A stretch of DNA of 56,609 bases, from assembly GCF_026013475.1 (NCBI RefSeq), contig NZ_JAPDPH010000020.1, positions 1 through 56,609 on the forward strand. Reading direction: 5' to 3'. This DNA comes from Micromonospora yasonensis. GTDB taxonomy: Bacteria > Actinomycetota > Actinomycetes > Mycobacteriales > Micromonosporaceae. The notes under the pieces were generated by a model. It saw only the letters and a program-made list of their open reading frames with translations, did not search any database and was not told where the DNA came from. Shown here piece after piece: positions 40,592 to 48,930 of the stretch. The position numbers were made by a program, and so were the translations under genes. Within the stretch, counting starts at the first letter, position 1; the number at the start of each line of letters is the position of its first letter.

Positions 40592-41482
40592 GTGGACAAC
40601 CGCACCGAGGTCCGCGAGTTCCTCGTCTCGCGGCGAGCCAGGATCAGCCCGGAGCAGGCAGGCCTGCCCGCCGGGCCCAACCGGCGGGTCCCGGGGCTGC
40701 GCCGCAGCGAAGTCGCGTCGCTGGCCGGCGTGAGCATCGAGTACTACTCGAAACTCGAACGGGGCTCCCTCGCCGGCGTATCGCCTGGCGTGCTGAACGC
40801 CATCGCGCGGGCGCTCCAGCTCGACGACGCGGAGCGGGCCCACCTGTTCGACCTCGCCCGAGCCGCGGACGGCAACAGCGCCCTCATGCGGCCCCGGCGG
40901 CGCACCGTGCGGCAGTGGTCGGTGCGCCCCAGCCTGCAATGGGCCCTCGACGCCGTCACCCAAGGTCCCGCGTTCGTACGCAACGGCCGAATGGACCTGC
41001 TCGCCGCGAACCGGCTCGCCCGCGCGTTCTACGCCGAGGTGTACGCCCAGCCGCAGCGCCCCGCCAACATCGCACGGCACACGTTCCTGGACGAGACAGC
41101 GCACCGCTTCTACCCGGAATGGGACATCACCGCCGACATCTGCGTCGCCATTCTGCGTACGGAAGCCGGCCGCGATCCCCACGACAAGGATCTCCACGAC
41201 CTCGTGGGTGAGCTCTCCACCCGTAGCGACGAGTTCCGGAAACGCTGGGGAGCCCACAACGTCCGGCACCACGGCACCGGTGCGAAGCATTTCCGCCACC
41301 ACGTCGTCGGTGAGGTGACCCTCGCCTACGAAGGGCTGGAAATGGTCGCCGAACCCGGCCTCACCCTCACCATCTACACCGCCGAGCCCGGCTCCCCGTC
41401 CGAGGACGCGCTACGCCTGCTCGGCTCCTGGGCCGCCTCACAGGAAACGGAAACCCACGCGCAAAACGCCTTCACCGAGTGA
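40592..41482 (+). CDS. XRE-family regulator with MmyB-like ligand domain
   Basis: A 296-residue protein. The N-terminal helix-turn-helix is 'LRRSEVASLAGVSIEYYSKL' followed by 'ERGSLAGVSPGVLNAIARAL', the hallmark of actinobacterial XRE/MmyB regulators. The C-terminal MmyB-like domain ('QWALDAVTQGPAFVRNGRMD', 'LLAANRLARAFYAEV') is a PAS-like fold thought to bind fatty-acid-like ligands. GTG at 40592 has TACGGT six bases upstream and no ribosome site, which suggests a leaderless message. Members are often divergent to the oxidoreductase operon they control, as here. Confidence 0.92.
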   Translation: MDNRTEVREFLVSRRARISPEQAGLPAGPNRRVPGLRRSEVASLAGVSIEYYSKLERGSLAGVSPGVLNAIARALQLDDAERAHLFDLARAADGNSALMRPRRRTVRQWSVRPSLQWALDAVTQGPAFVRNGRMDLLAANRLARAFYAEVYAQPQRPANIARHTFLDETAHRFYPEWDITADICVAILRTEAGRDPHDKDLHDLVGELSTRSDEFRKRWGAHNVRHHGTGAKHFRHHVVGEVTLAYEGLEMVAEPGLTLTIYTAEPGSPSEDALRLLGSWAASQETETHAQNAFTE

Positions 41483-41501
41483 CACAGCGGCCGACCGGCA
41501 A

Positions 41502-41525
41502 GGCCCGGAAGCCGAACCCCGGGCC
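41502..41525. terminator. Hairpin between convergent genes
   Basis: GGCCCGG, 10 bases, CCGGGCC lies in the 46-base gap between the XRE gene and the end of the leftward lipoprotein gene. It could serve both directions. Confidence 0.5.
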
Positions 41526-41528
41526 CGA

Positions 41529-42986
41529 TCAGTCCCGGCACAGCGGCACGTCCGGCTCCACGACGGTCCGGTTGACGATGTCCTTCTTGATGAAGTCGGC
41601 CTCCTGGGGAATGCTGACCCCCAACACCTGCTCGATCGCCTTGACCAGCGGCTCCGACAGGCTGATGCCCTCGCCGGCCCGTACGGTCAGCACGAGCGTG
41701 GATCCTCGGCATTTCACCCCCGGCCCGACGGGTAGCGGCAAGCCGACCCGGCCGGCCGCCGATCCGTTGGTCACCCCGACCGAGGCCACGATGCCGACAA
41801 ACGGCCCGGCGCCCGCGACCGGCAGGCCGAGCATGAACCCGAAGCGGAACTCCGCGGCCACCACGATGCCCTCGACACCGATCGAAACGCCACGGATGGA
41901 TTTCACGATGCTCTCCTGCACGGAGAAGGCCGGCGTCAGAACGCTCGACTGGACGTAACCGATAGGTCCGTCGAGGCCCCACTTGCCGGTGGCCTTGATG
42001 TTGCCGTTCTTCGCCGAGAACCCGGTGCTGACGAGAAACTTGAACGTCTGCTTGAGGGTCGCCGGGAATCCGCCGATGATGATGGGCTGCTTCACCTCGA
42101 TGGGCAGCTCGATCTTGACCTTCTTGTTGTCCTCCAACCCACCCTCGGCGCCGGCGGCGATGGTGATGGCGAGCCCCTCGACTCCGTCGATCCGGAACTG
42201 CGGGTGGGGGATCACGCCGTTGGTCACCCGGATGTCCCCCCACGCCCTGAGGTTCCGTATCAGCAGTTGGATGTCGAAGTCGACCTTGAGCCGCTGCACG
42301 GCGGTCGAGTGCGAGGCGGTCAGCCCCATCTTCGACTGGTCCTTGTACGCCTCGATGTCCCAGTCGCCGACGTTCCGCTTGATGGTCTTGGCCCCACGCG
42401 CGCCCGGCTCGGGCGCCGGGGCGAAGACGATCGGCGGCACGGCGAGCCGGACATCGCCCACGCCGATCGCGTTCACCCCCAGCCCGGTTCCCTGTGCGGC
42501 GTCCGGGACGACCACCCCGGCCGGACCCCCGTCGACGACCTCGCCGAGCAGGTCAGGAAGCGGGCCGAAGGTCTGCGCCTCAGCGTCGAGCGGTCGATCG
42601 AACGTGAAGTGGCCGTCCCGCACCACATCGGTCAGCCGCACCGGGGCCAGGGTGACGGCCTTGTCGTCGCCGGACCGCTCGACCTTCACCACCCGGCCGA
42701 CCGCCTCGCTCGTGGCGAACATGATCTTACCGGGCGCCACGTCCTTGACACCCCGGGCGTTGCCGTCGATCACGTAGGTGAACCCGTCCCTGCTCACCGA
42801 CCGGACGACCCCGCTGCCGCCCGCCACGAGCACCACATCGGGCTGGTAGACCACGGACTTGTCCGGCTTCGGGCCGTACCCGTACCGGACGTCGGTCGTA
42901 TCGGATCCGCCGAGATCGACCTTGCCGCAACCGGCGGCCAGGAGGATGACGACCAGCCCGGCCGCCATCCGTCCGCGTCTCCGCAT
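41529..42986 (-). CDS. Large lipoprotein of unknown function
   Basis: A 485-residue lipoprotein. The ATG at 42986 has GGGAG upstream and opens a signal peptide ending in the lipobox 'LAAGC'. The mature protein is beta-rich with long runs of alternating residues ('VKIELPIEVKQPIIIGGFPA', 'GLPVAGAGPFVGIVASVGV'), and no motif that I recognise. It follows two other lipoprotein genes on the same strand after 17 bases, so the three are probably one transcript. It might be a cell-surface scaffold or lipid-carrier-like protein; this is a guess from the beta-rich character. Confidence 0.78.
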   Translation of the reverse strand: MRRRGRMAAGLVVILLAAGCGKVDLGGSDTTDVRYGYGPKPDKSVVYQPDVVLVAGGSGVVRSVSRDGFTYVIDGNARGVKDVAPGKIMFATSEAVGRVVKVERSGDDKAVTLAPVRLTDVVRDGHFTFDRPLDAEAQTFGPLPDLLGEVVDGGPAGVVVPDAAQGTGLGVNAIGVGDVRLAVPPIVFAPAPEPGARGAKTIKRNVGDWDIEAYKDQSKMGLTASHSTAVQRLKVDFDIQLLIRNLRAWGDIRVTNGVIPHPQFRIDGVEGLAITIAAGAEGGLEDNKKVKIELPIEVKQPIIIGGFPATLKQTFKFLVSTGFSAKNGNIKATGKWGLDGPIGYVQSSVLTPAFSVQESIVKSIRGVSIGVEGIVVAAEFRFGFMLGLPVAGAGPFVGIVASVGVTNGSAAGRVGLPLPVGPGVKCRGSTLVLTVRAGEGISLSEPLVKAIEQVLGVSIPQEADFIKKDIVNRTVVEPDVPLCRD

Positions 42987-43003
42987 GTTCGCTCCCGCTC
43001 CGC

Positions 43004-43561
43004 TCACAGCCGCCCGGCCACCACCTGGATCAGGTCCTTCAGGGGCTTGTGGTTCTCCTTCGGGTCGTTGAGCAGCACCAGGCGGATCGCAACCCACGTG
43101 TCCGCCTTCTGGACGAAGACCTCATTCGCCTGCGTGTCCAGGTACGCCTCGTCGCCGATGCCGGACAGCGTCTCCAGTTCGTGTCCCAATTGGCGCTCGA
43201 TGTCGAGCATCTTCTTCGCGCCGTCGCCCACGTAGACCTCCACCTGGCCGGTCGGGCCGGTGACCGGTGCCGTCCAGGTGCAGCTCTGTTGGCCGGCTCG
43301 GTGCGGGTCGAGCTTGAGCCGGGCCAGCGCGGCCGCCTCCTGATCGGTCACCAGGTCGCACGCCTCCGGTTCCGGCTTGCCGGCCGGGGCGGACGACGCG
43401 GCATCCTCCGCGGGAGCCGCGGACGTGGTCGCCGACGGTTGGCCGTCGGCGCTCGCCGGCCGGGACGGCTCCTCCGATCGTCCGCACCCGGTCACCGTGA
43501 GCAGCAGCACGGTGGCCGGCGCCACGAGCAGCCATCGACCGACACCCGCCGGCCCGGTCAT
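43004..43561 (-). CDS. DUF3558-like lipoprotein
   Basis: A 185-residue lipoprotein. The signal ends 'LLTVTGC'. A Ser/Ala/Pro linker is followed by 'ACDLVTDQEAAALARLKLD' and 'SCTWTAPVTGPTGQVEVYV', the pattern of DUF3558 (Cys-Asp-Leu-Leu then Cys-x-Trp), small actinobacterial lipoproteins of unknown role. The ATG at 43561 overlaps the stop of the preceding lipoprotein gene (ATGA). Two cysteines in the domain are likely disulfide-bonded. Confidence 0.82.
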   Translation of the reverse strand: MTGPAGVGRWLLVAPATVLLLTVTGCGRSEEPSRPASADGQPSATTSAAPAEDAASSAPAGKPEPEACDLVTDQEAAALARLKLDPHRAGQQSCTWTAPVTGPTGQVEVYVGDGAKKMLDIERQLGHELETLSGIGDEAYLDTQANEVFVQKADTWVAIRLVLLNDPKENHKPLKDLIQVVAGRL

Positions 43562-44103
43562 GACGCGCCCACCTGTTCCAGCGACTTCTCGAGCCCCGGG
43601 CAGTGCTTCATGGTGTAGTCCGACACCGGCGGCAGCGCTGTTTTGACCTTCGCCATGGTCGGGTTGAGGCGTGCGTAGGCCGCAGGGTCCTGGGCCATGC
43701 TCTTGCCCGTGGTGTCGATGACCGCGTCGTAGAACTCGCTGAGCGCCGCGACCTGGGTCTTGATCTCGGCCGGTGCCGCTGGCTGCAGATCCTTCACCCG
43801 GGCGTGCGCCCGGTCCACCTCGGCCTTCCGGTCGATCGCGCCCTGCGCGAACAGCGGATCGATGGAGGCGGTGAGGGCCTTCACCGCCTCGCACCAGCGG
43901 CTGCCGCCACCCGGCTTGTCCTGGCCTGTCGCGTCCCCGCCATCGGCCTGGGCTGTCGCCTTCCCGTCGTCGGCCTGAGCGGTCGCACCAGCGGTGCCAG
44001 CCGCGTTGGCACCGCCCGCCGCCGGTGCCGCGTCGTCGGGCCCGCAGCCCGCCAACAGGAGCCCGACCGCCAGTGCGGCAACACTCCCCCGAATCCGTGT
44101 CAT
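43558..44103 (-). CDS. Small helical lipoprotein
   Basis: A 181-residue lipoprotein. The ATG at 44103 has GGAGGGGG upstream. The signal ends in 'LLLAGC', followed by an Ala/Gly/Asp linker and a helical domain with 'SRWCEAVKALTASIDPLF' and a second Cys in 'TMKHCPGLEKSL', which may pair with the first. I do not recognise the family. It is the first gene of the three-lipoprotein transcript, 130 bases downstream of the BTAD regulator gene on the same strand. Confidence 0.8.
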   Translation of the reverse strand: MTRIRGSVAALAVGLLLAGCGPDDAAPAAGGANAAGTAGATAQADDGKATAQADGGDATGQDKPGGGSRWCEAVKALTASIDPLFAQGAIDRKAEVDRAHARVKDLQPAAPAEIKTQVAALSEFYDAVIDTTGKSMAQDPAAYARLNPTMAKVKTALPPVSDYTMKHCPGLEKSLEQVGAS

Positions 44104-44233
44104 CGATCCCCCTCCGACGAGAGCGAGCTGACCGCCTCGCATACGTCCAACCTCGCTGGACGGCCTGCGGCACGCGCCGGCCGTCCACTTGATCAGTCTG
44201 ATCGGCCGGCTTCGGGAGTCGTTCAGGAATTGT

Positions 44234-46441
44234 TCAGGCGGACGGACGCACTCGCTCCGGGAGGGGAAAAGCCACCGGCTCGACGTCCATCTCACGCATC
44301 CGCGCGCCGTACTCCTGGTAGCGGCGGCTCGCCTCGCCGTGCCGCCCAGCGGCCGACAACGCGCCGATCAGCCCCAGGTGGGCCGGCTCGTCGTAGCCGT
44401 CCTCGACGGTGAGCCGCAGGTACCAACCGATCGCCGCCTCGGTGCGGTCCAGTTGCCGGCACCGCCTCGCCAGCCTGTGGATCACTTCGCGATGCAGGTC
44501 GGCCAGGACGGCACGGGGCCGCTGCACCCAGTCTCCAACGACCTCGCCGTCGTCGCAGAGATCGCCGGTGTACCTGGCCACCACCGCCTCGAGGCGGCTC
44601 AGCAGCCGCACATCGCCATCGGTGCCCGCGGCCTCTTCCGGATCCGGCCTGCCGCTCGGCCGGGCCTTCGTCGTGCTCGCGCCGTCCGCCGCGATGGCCG
44701 CGCGGGCCGCTTCGTAGAAGCGCAGCGCGTCCACCGCGACGTGCGCCGGGTCGATCCGTACGGTGGCAGGGTCGGTGGCGAGGTAGCGGTCAGCCGGATG
44801 CTGCCGGTCCGGATCGAGTACGCCCCGGACGGTCGAGATCAGGACGGACAGGCGGCGCAACGCCACGTCCGTCCGGGCCTCCGGCCACAGCGCGGTCGCC
44901 AGGGCCTCGCGGGCAATCGGCTTCCCCAACTGCCCGACCACCATCTTGAGCAGGTCCCGCGCCTTGCGGGACTGCCAGCTACCCGCCGGCACGGGCACCC
45001 CGGCCAGCCGTACGGTGAACTGACCCAGGGTTTGCACCTCAACCTCGGGGACGGGCGCCGGGCCGATCGACGCCAACGGGCCGGCGACCTGCCAGGCGCC
45101 TTCCTGCACGCCGATCTGCGTCAGCCGTTCGTATGCCATCTCCTCCGCCAGTTGGTCGCCGGACAGGCGTGCCTGCAGTAGGGCGTTGGTGGCGAGGGCG
45201 AACTCGTTGCCGAGTTCGGCCCAGATGGCCGCTGCTTCGACCAGGCTGGCGAGGAGGCGGCGGACCCCCCGGGCGGACGCCGCCTCGGGGGTGGCCCGGT
45301 GGGAGGCGAGCGCGGCGAGCTCCATCGCCTCGGCCAGGCCGGCGGCGTCACGACGGCGGCCGGCCTCTGTTCGGACCTGTTCGCCGTAACGGAGTGCGGT
45401 CTGCGGATCGCCGGAGCAGAGGGCGACCCAGCCCGCGGCCAGTTCGGCGATGGTGGGCCCGGCGGCGCTGGGCATGGTCAGGGCGCGCCCGGCGTACCGC
45501 TCGGCCGCCACCGGATCGTCCGCGTAGCTGATCCGCGCGAGCCCCGCGCACGCCTCGACCAGCACCTGGGCGTTCCCGTCCGGCTCGCCCATCGCCAGCG
45601 CCGCCTGGTAGGCGACCATCGCCTGGCGGGCAGCGCCACGGACCCGGTGCACCCGGGCGGTCAGCGTCAACCCGAAGGCCGCCAGCGGCGACCCGGCCCG
45701 CTGCCACCGGGCCAGGGCCTCGTCCGCGTCGCTCCGCGCACGACGCAACTCGCCCAGCCCCAACCAGGCCTCCGCCCGGTTGTACAACGCCAACGCGAGC
45801 AGTGTCTGGTGCCCGAGCAACTCGCCGAGCCGGACCGCCTCCCGGAGTTCCTCGACGGCCGACCGGTAGCGGCCCTCCTCCACCAGCCGTGAGCCGACGT
45901 TGCACCGGATCCGGAGTTGCTGGCCGAAGTCGCCGGCCCGTTCGGCCGCCGCGAGCGCCCGGGCGTACGCGTACTCGTTGTCGGCCCGGTTGCCGTCGCT
46001 GAACGCGACCAGCGCCTGCGCCACGTACGCCGCCGCCACCGCGGAATCGTCCCCGCTCTGCTCCGCGACGCGGACGGCCTCCTCGGCGAGTTGCCGGGTC
46101 TGCGTCTGGTCGCCCCGCGCCCAGCGGGCCGAGGCCAGGCCGGCGAGCACCTGGGCGCGGTCCGCCAGCGCGAACGGCCGATGGTGGTCCGCAGCGTCCA
46201 GTGCCGCGCGTTGGTAGCAGGCTTCGGCCGCGTCGAACCGCCCTCGTTGGTGCAGCAGTACGCCGAGGCGCCAGGCCAGCGCCGCCGGCAACGGCGCGTC
46301 CGCCGGCACGGCGGCGAGGTGGCGCAGGGCCTCGTCGTAACGCCCGTCGTGTACGGCCGCCTCGACCGGACCGAGAACGTCAAGCCGGTCAGGACCACCC
46401 GTGTCGGTGGTCTTGGCGCCAACGCCTTTCATCGGAGTCAC
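44234..46441 (-). CDS. TPR-BTAD transcriptional regulator (SARP/AfsR-like, inverted domain order)
   Basis: A 735-residue regulator. Residues about 25-440 are TPR-like helical repeats ('AALAWRLGVLLHQRGRFDAA', 'ALALYNRAEAWLGLGELRRA'). Then a winged helix (about 465-545, 'VQTLGQFTVRLAGVPV', 'SRKARDLLKMVVGQLGKPI') and a C-terminal BTAD domain follow. AfsR/SARP proteins usually carry the winged helix at the N-terminus, so the order is inverted; there is no NB-ARC. The GTG at 46441 overlaps the stop of the 58-residue gene (GTGA). An ATG at 46432 is an alternative. Likely target: the downstream lipoprotein genes. Confidence 0.85.
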   Translation of the reverse strand: MTPMKGVGAKTTDTGGPDRLDVLGPVEAAVHDGRYDEALRHLAAVPADAPLPAALAWRLGVLLHQRGRFDAAEACYQRAALDAADHHRPFALADRAQVLAGLASARWARGDQTQTRQLAEEAVRVAEQSGDDSAVAAAYVAQALVAFSDGNRADNEYAYARALAAAERAGDFGQQLRIRCNVGSRLVEEGRYRSAVEELREAVRLGELLGHQTLLALALYNRAEAWLGLGELRRARSDADEALARWQRAGSPLAAFGLTLTARVHRVRGAARQAMVAYQAALAMGEPDGNAQVLVEACAGLARISYADDPVAAERYAGRALTMPSAAGPTIAELAAGWVALCSGDPQTALRYGEQVRTEAGRRRDAAGLAEAMELAALASHRATPEAASARGVRRLLASLVEAAAIWAELGNEFALATNALLQARLSGDQLAEEMAYERLTQIGVQEGAWQVAGPLASIGPAPVPEVEVQTLGQFTVRLAGVPVPAGSWQSRKARDLLKMVVGQLGKPIAREALATALWPEARTDVALRRLSVLISTVRGVLDPDRQHPADRYLATDPATVRIDPAHVAVDALRFYEAARAAIAADGASTTKARPSGRPDPEEAAGTDGDVRLLSRLEAVVARYTGDLCDDGEVVGDWVQRPRAVLADLHREVIHRLARRCRQLDRTEAAIGWYLRLTVEDGYDEPAHLGLIGALSAAGRHGEASRRYQEYGARMREMDVEPVAFPLPERVRPSA

Positions 46442-46614
46442 CTGTCACTGGTCCTCGTCATCCGATCCCGGGGTGAGGGCACCGTCCCCTGCCGAACGTA
46501 CTCCTCATCGTCAAGCGTTCCCGCTGCCTGGCGATACGTCACGACAGGCACACCGAGGCCGACGAGACCGAACAGTCCGGCCAGGACCAGCCCGACGACA
46601 GTGCGAGAGCGCAT
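46438..46614 (-). CDS. 58-residue single-helix membrane protein coupled to the BTAD gene
   Basis: A short gene: basic start, one hydrophobic helix ('VVGLVLAGLFGLVGLGVPVV'), and a polar, charged tail. Its ATG at 46614 has an ideal AAGGAG, five bases away. The stop overlaps the GTG of the BTAD regulator, so both are translated together. The likely place is the cytoplasmic membrane with a short tail outside or inside. It might be a signal transducer or a membrane tether for the regulator; there is no direct evidence. Confidence 0.7.
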   Translation of the reverse strand: MRSRTVVGLVLAGLFGLVGLGVPVVTYRQAAGTLDDEEYVRQGTVPSPRDRMTRTSDR

Positions 46615-46830
46615 CGCTTCTCCTTGGGCCCGGGGAGATATAGCGGATTTCCGCAGCGTATGCCGCTCCACCCTATTCGCGGATCAGTGCTACCTCGAAT
46701 CTGGAGTGTCGCCTCGCCGTCGACGCCGCCGACCACGGCGGCTTGGCTGCTGGTCCTCGGCGCGCTCGCCGGCCTGGCCGTACACCTGGCCCTATCTACC
46801 ACGGACGGGAAAGGATCAAAGCCGATCCGC

Positions 46831-48354
46831 TCACCGGGACGTCGCGCCGCGGATGAGATCCGCAGCTCGCCAGGCGATCATGAGTGTTGGGGCGTTCGTG
46901 TTTCCTGAGGTGACCTCGGGGATTACCGAGGCATCCGCCACTCTGACGTTCTCCGTGCCGCGCACCCGCAGTTCCGGATCCACGACGGATTCAGGACCGA
47001 CCCCCATCCGACAGGTACCGACCGGATGGAACCACGTATTGACGTTCTGTCTGACGTACTCACGCAGGTCGCTCCGGCTTGAAACGGATGCCCCGGGGGC
47101 GACTTCTTCCCCGGTCCAATCCTTCAGCGCGTTCGCCGACGCCAGTTCCCGGGAAATCTCCGCCGCGCACACCAACCGCTGGACGTCCACGTCCTCCGCC
47201 AGATAGTTGGGGTCGATCAACGGCGGGACGGTCGGGTCGACAGAGCGCAGCCGCAGCTCACCCCGGCTCTCCGGTTTGAGCAGCCCGGGGTAGAACGAAA
47301 AGCCCATGTGCGGCTCGATCGACCCGTCGAAGACCAGCGGCAGGTTGAGCACCCCGAACTGCAGGTCAGGCTCCGTCAGTCCCGAATCGGTACGGCAGAA
47401 CAGGCCCAGCTCGCTGCCCTGGTTCTGGGCTGGAGGAATCGGCTGACGGGAACGCCACGTCAGCGGGAGGCCCGGGTGGTCGTGCAGATTCCGCCCCACG
47501 CCCGGCAGGTCGGATCTGACATCGATGCCCAGGCCGCGAAGCTCATCCGCCGGCCCGACGCCGGACAGCATGAGGAGCTTCGGAGACTCGACGGCACCGG
47601 CGGTGAGCACGGCCTCGACCGACACGCCGACCGAGTGCAGCTGACCGTTCTGCTCGAACTCGACTGCGGTGGCACGACCCGTCGAGTCGAGGACGATGCG
47701 ATGCACCTGCGCGAACGTCTTGACGGTGAGGTTGGGCCGACCGACGGCTGGCCGAAGAAATGCCACGCTCGCGCTCTGGCGGCGACCTTCCCACATCGCG
47801 AGCTGGTTCCAACCCACGCCGTTCATGTCCGCGCCGTTGAAATCTTCGTTCAACGCATACCCGAGCTCAAGTGCCGCCGCCATGGTGGCCACCGAGTGCG
47901 GATTATGATGACCGGGAATCCTGATCTTGAGCGGCCCGCCGACTCCCCGGTACCGCTCGTCGCCGTCGGGACGGTCCTCCAGCGCCTGGAACACCGGCAG
48001 CAAACTGCGGTAATCCCACCCGGCACAACCCCACGACGCCCAGGCATCGTAATCGCTCGGAAGCCCGCGCATGTGGACCATGAGGTTCAACGAACTCGAT
48101 CCGCCGAGCACCCTTCCGCGTGGCCAGGGAATCGACCGGTTCCCCGCGTGTGGTTGCGGCACGGTCTGGTACGACCAGTCGACGTCACTGCCGATGGTCT
48201 CGAACCAGCGGCGGGGATCGGTGATTTCGGCACGCTGCTCGTCGCCGCCGGCCTCGATCAGCAGCACGGTGACCTCGGGGTACTCGGACAGCCGCTCGGC
48301 GAGGACACAACCTGCGCTGCCCCCACCGATGATCACGAAGTCATAGAAGTCCAT
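46831..48354 (-). CDS. GMC-family FAD-dependent oxidoreductase (choline/glucose dehydrogenase-like)
   Basis: A 507-residue flavoprotein. It has FAD-binding 'VIIGGGSAGCVLAERLSE', GMC signature 1 'GRVLGGSSSLNLMVHMRG', signature 2 'GAVESPKLLMLSGVG', and the catalytic His/Asn region 'WFHPVGTCRMG' and 'SGNTNAPTLMIAWRAADLI'. GMC enzymes oxidise primary alcohols, sugars or choline. The ATG has GAGGAG upstream; the upstream short frame overlaps its first 14 bases. It is divergent from the haloalkane-dehalogenase-like gene, so the pair may act on related compounds. Confidence 0.93.
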   Translation of the reverse strand: MDFYDFVIIGGGSAGCVLAERLSEYPEVTVLLIEAGGDEQRAEITDPRRWFETIGSDVDWSYQTVPQPHAGNRSIPWPRGRVLGGSSSLNLMVHMRGLPSDYDAWASWGCAGWDYRSLLPVFQALEDRPDGDERYRGVGGPLKIRIPGHHNPHSVATMAAALELGYALNEDFNGADMNGVGWNQLAMWEGRRQSASVAFLRPAVGRPNLTVKTFAQVHRIVLDSTGRATAVEFEQNGQLHSVGVSVEAVLTAGAVESPKLLMLSGVGPADELRGLGIDVRSDLPGVGRNLHDHPGLPLTWRSRQPIPPAQNQGSELGLFCRTDSGLTEPDLQFGVLNLPLVFDGSIEPHMGFSFYPGLLKPESRGELRLRSVDPTVPPLIDPNYLAEDVDVQRLVCAAEISRELASANALKDWTGEEVAPGASVSSRSDLREYVRQNVNTWFHPVGTCRMGVGPESVVDPELRVRGTENVRVADASVIPEVTSGNTNAPTLMIAWRAADLIRGATSR

Positions 48355-48514
48355 CTCGATCTCCTCGTCCCTTCGATCCAGCGACCGCCAGACGCGGTGC
48401 TCGCGGTCCGCCCAACAGCCGGCGGTAGGTGATCCCCCTGGATCCCTTGACGCCGCCCAGGCGTTGTTGACACTCGTCGATCAGCTCGGCTGCATCGACA
48501 GACAGTCGCATCCC
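48341..48514 (-). CDS. Possible 57-residue upstream protein coupled to the GMC gene
   Basis: ATG at 48514 with GGAGGA six bases upstream. The product starts 'MRLSVDAAELIDECQQRLGG' and continues with a helical, then basic sequence. The reading frame ends 14 bases inside the GMC gene, a coupling pattern. No family is recognised and there is no membrane segment. It may be a real small protein, a leader peptide, or the remnant of a larger gene. Confidence 0.42.
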   Translation of the reverse strand, partial: GMRLSVDAAELIDECQQRLGGVKGSRGITYRRLLGGPRAPRLAVAGSKGRGDRDGLL

Positions 48515-48930
48515 AGATCCTCCATGCGGTAGCGGCTGGCACAGCAAGCTCGCGGCATCAGGGGCTATACAAACGGCGACGCACTGAATACTGTTGCATG
48601 TCGATTGGATACATGTCGATAGGTGAGCTCGATGTCCGATCTGCGGCCTCACGCTGTCGGGGCCCGACCAAGTCAACGGCCCGCTACCTCCCGCGCTGAC
48701 GGCCAGAGCGCCACCACCGACACCTGGATCGAACGCAGCGCGTGCGTTCGCTGGGGGCTCGACGGGTGGTCGCGCCGCAGCGCCGAAGTCGTTCCCACGC
48801 CGGCGGGGCCGACGGCCAACATTCTCCTACGGTCGCGGCCGACCGGCCCGAGTCGCCGTCACCACCACCGACGACGGGGACTCCCATGTTGATCCACTGG
48901 TAACCCTTTCCCTGCACGACGGGAGAGCAA
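48515..48930. other. Divergent regulatory gap between GMC and dehalogenase-like genes
   Basis: 416 bases with no credible gene; open frames on both strands lack motifs. It has an AT-richer core near 48560-48625 that includes a tandem nonamer (listed separately). GGGAGAG precedes the rightward ATG at 48931. Confidence 0.6.
48597..48620. repeat. Direct repeat CATGTCGAT, 15-base period
   Basis: Two copies of CATGTCGAT (48597-48605 and 48612-48620) in the divergent gap upstream of the GMC and dehalogenase-like genes. A third, imperfect copy (GATGTCCGAT) lies at 48630-48639. Evenly spaced direct repeats fit an activator or two-component regulator site. Confidence 0.4.

Noticed and set aside
46615..46830. 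Plus-strand hydrophobic frame and a GCCGCC/GGCGGC hairpin in the gap upstream of the small membrane gene
   Set aside because: The frame lacks a ribosome site and similarity, and overlaps the GMC gene end; the 6-bp hairpin is expected by chance at this GC content.
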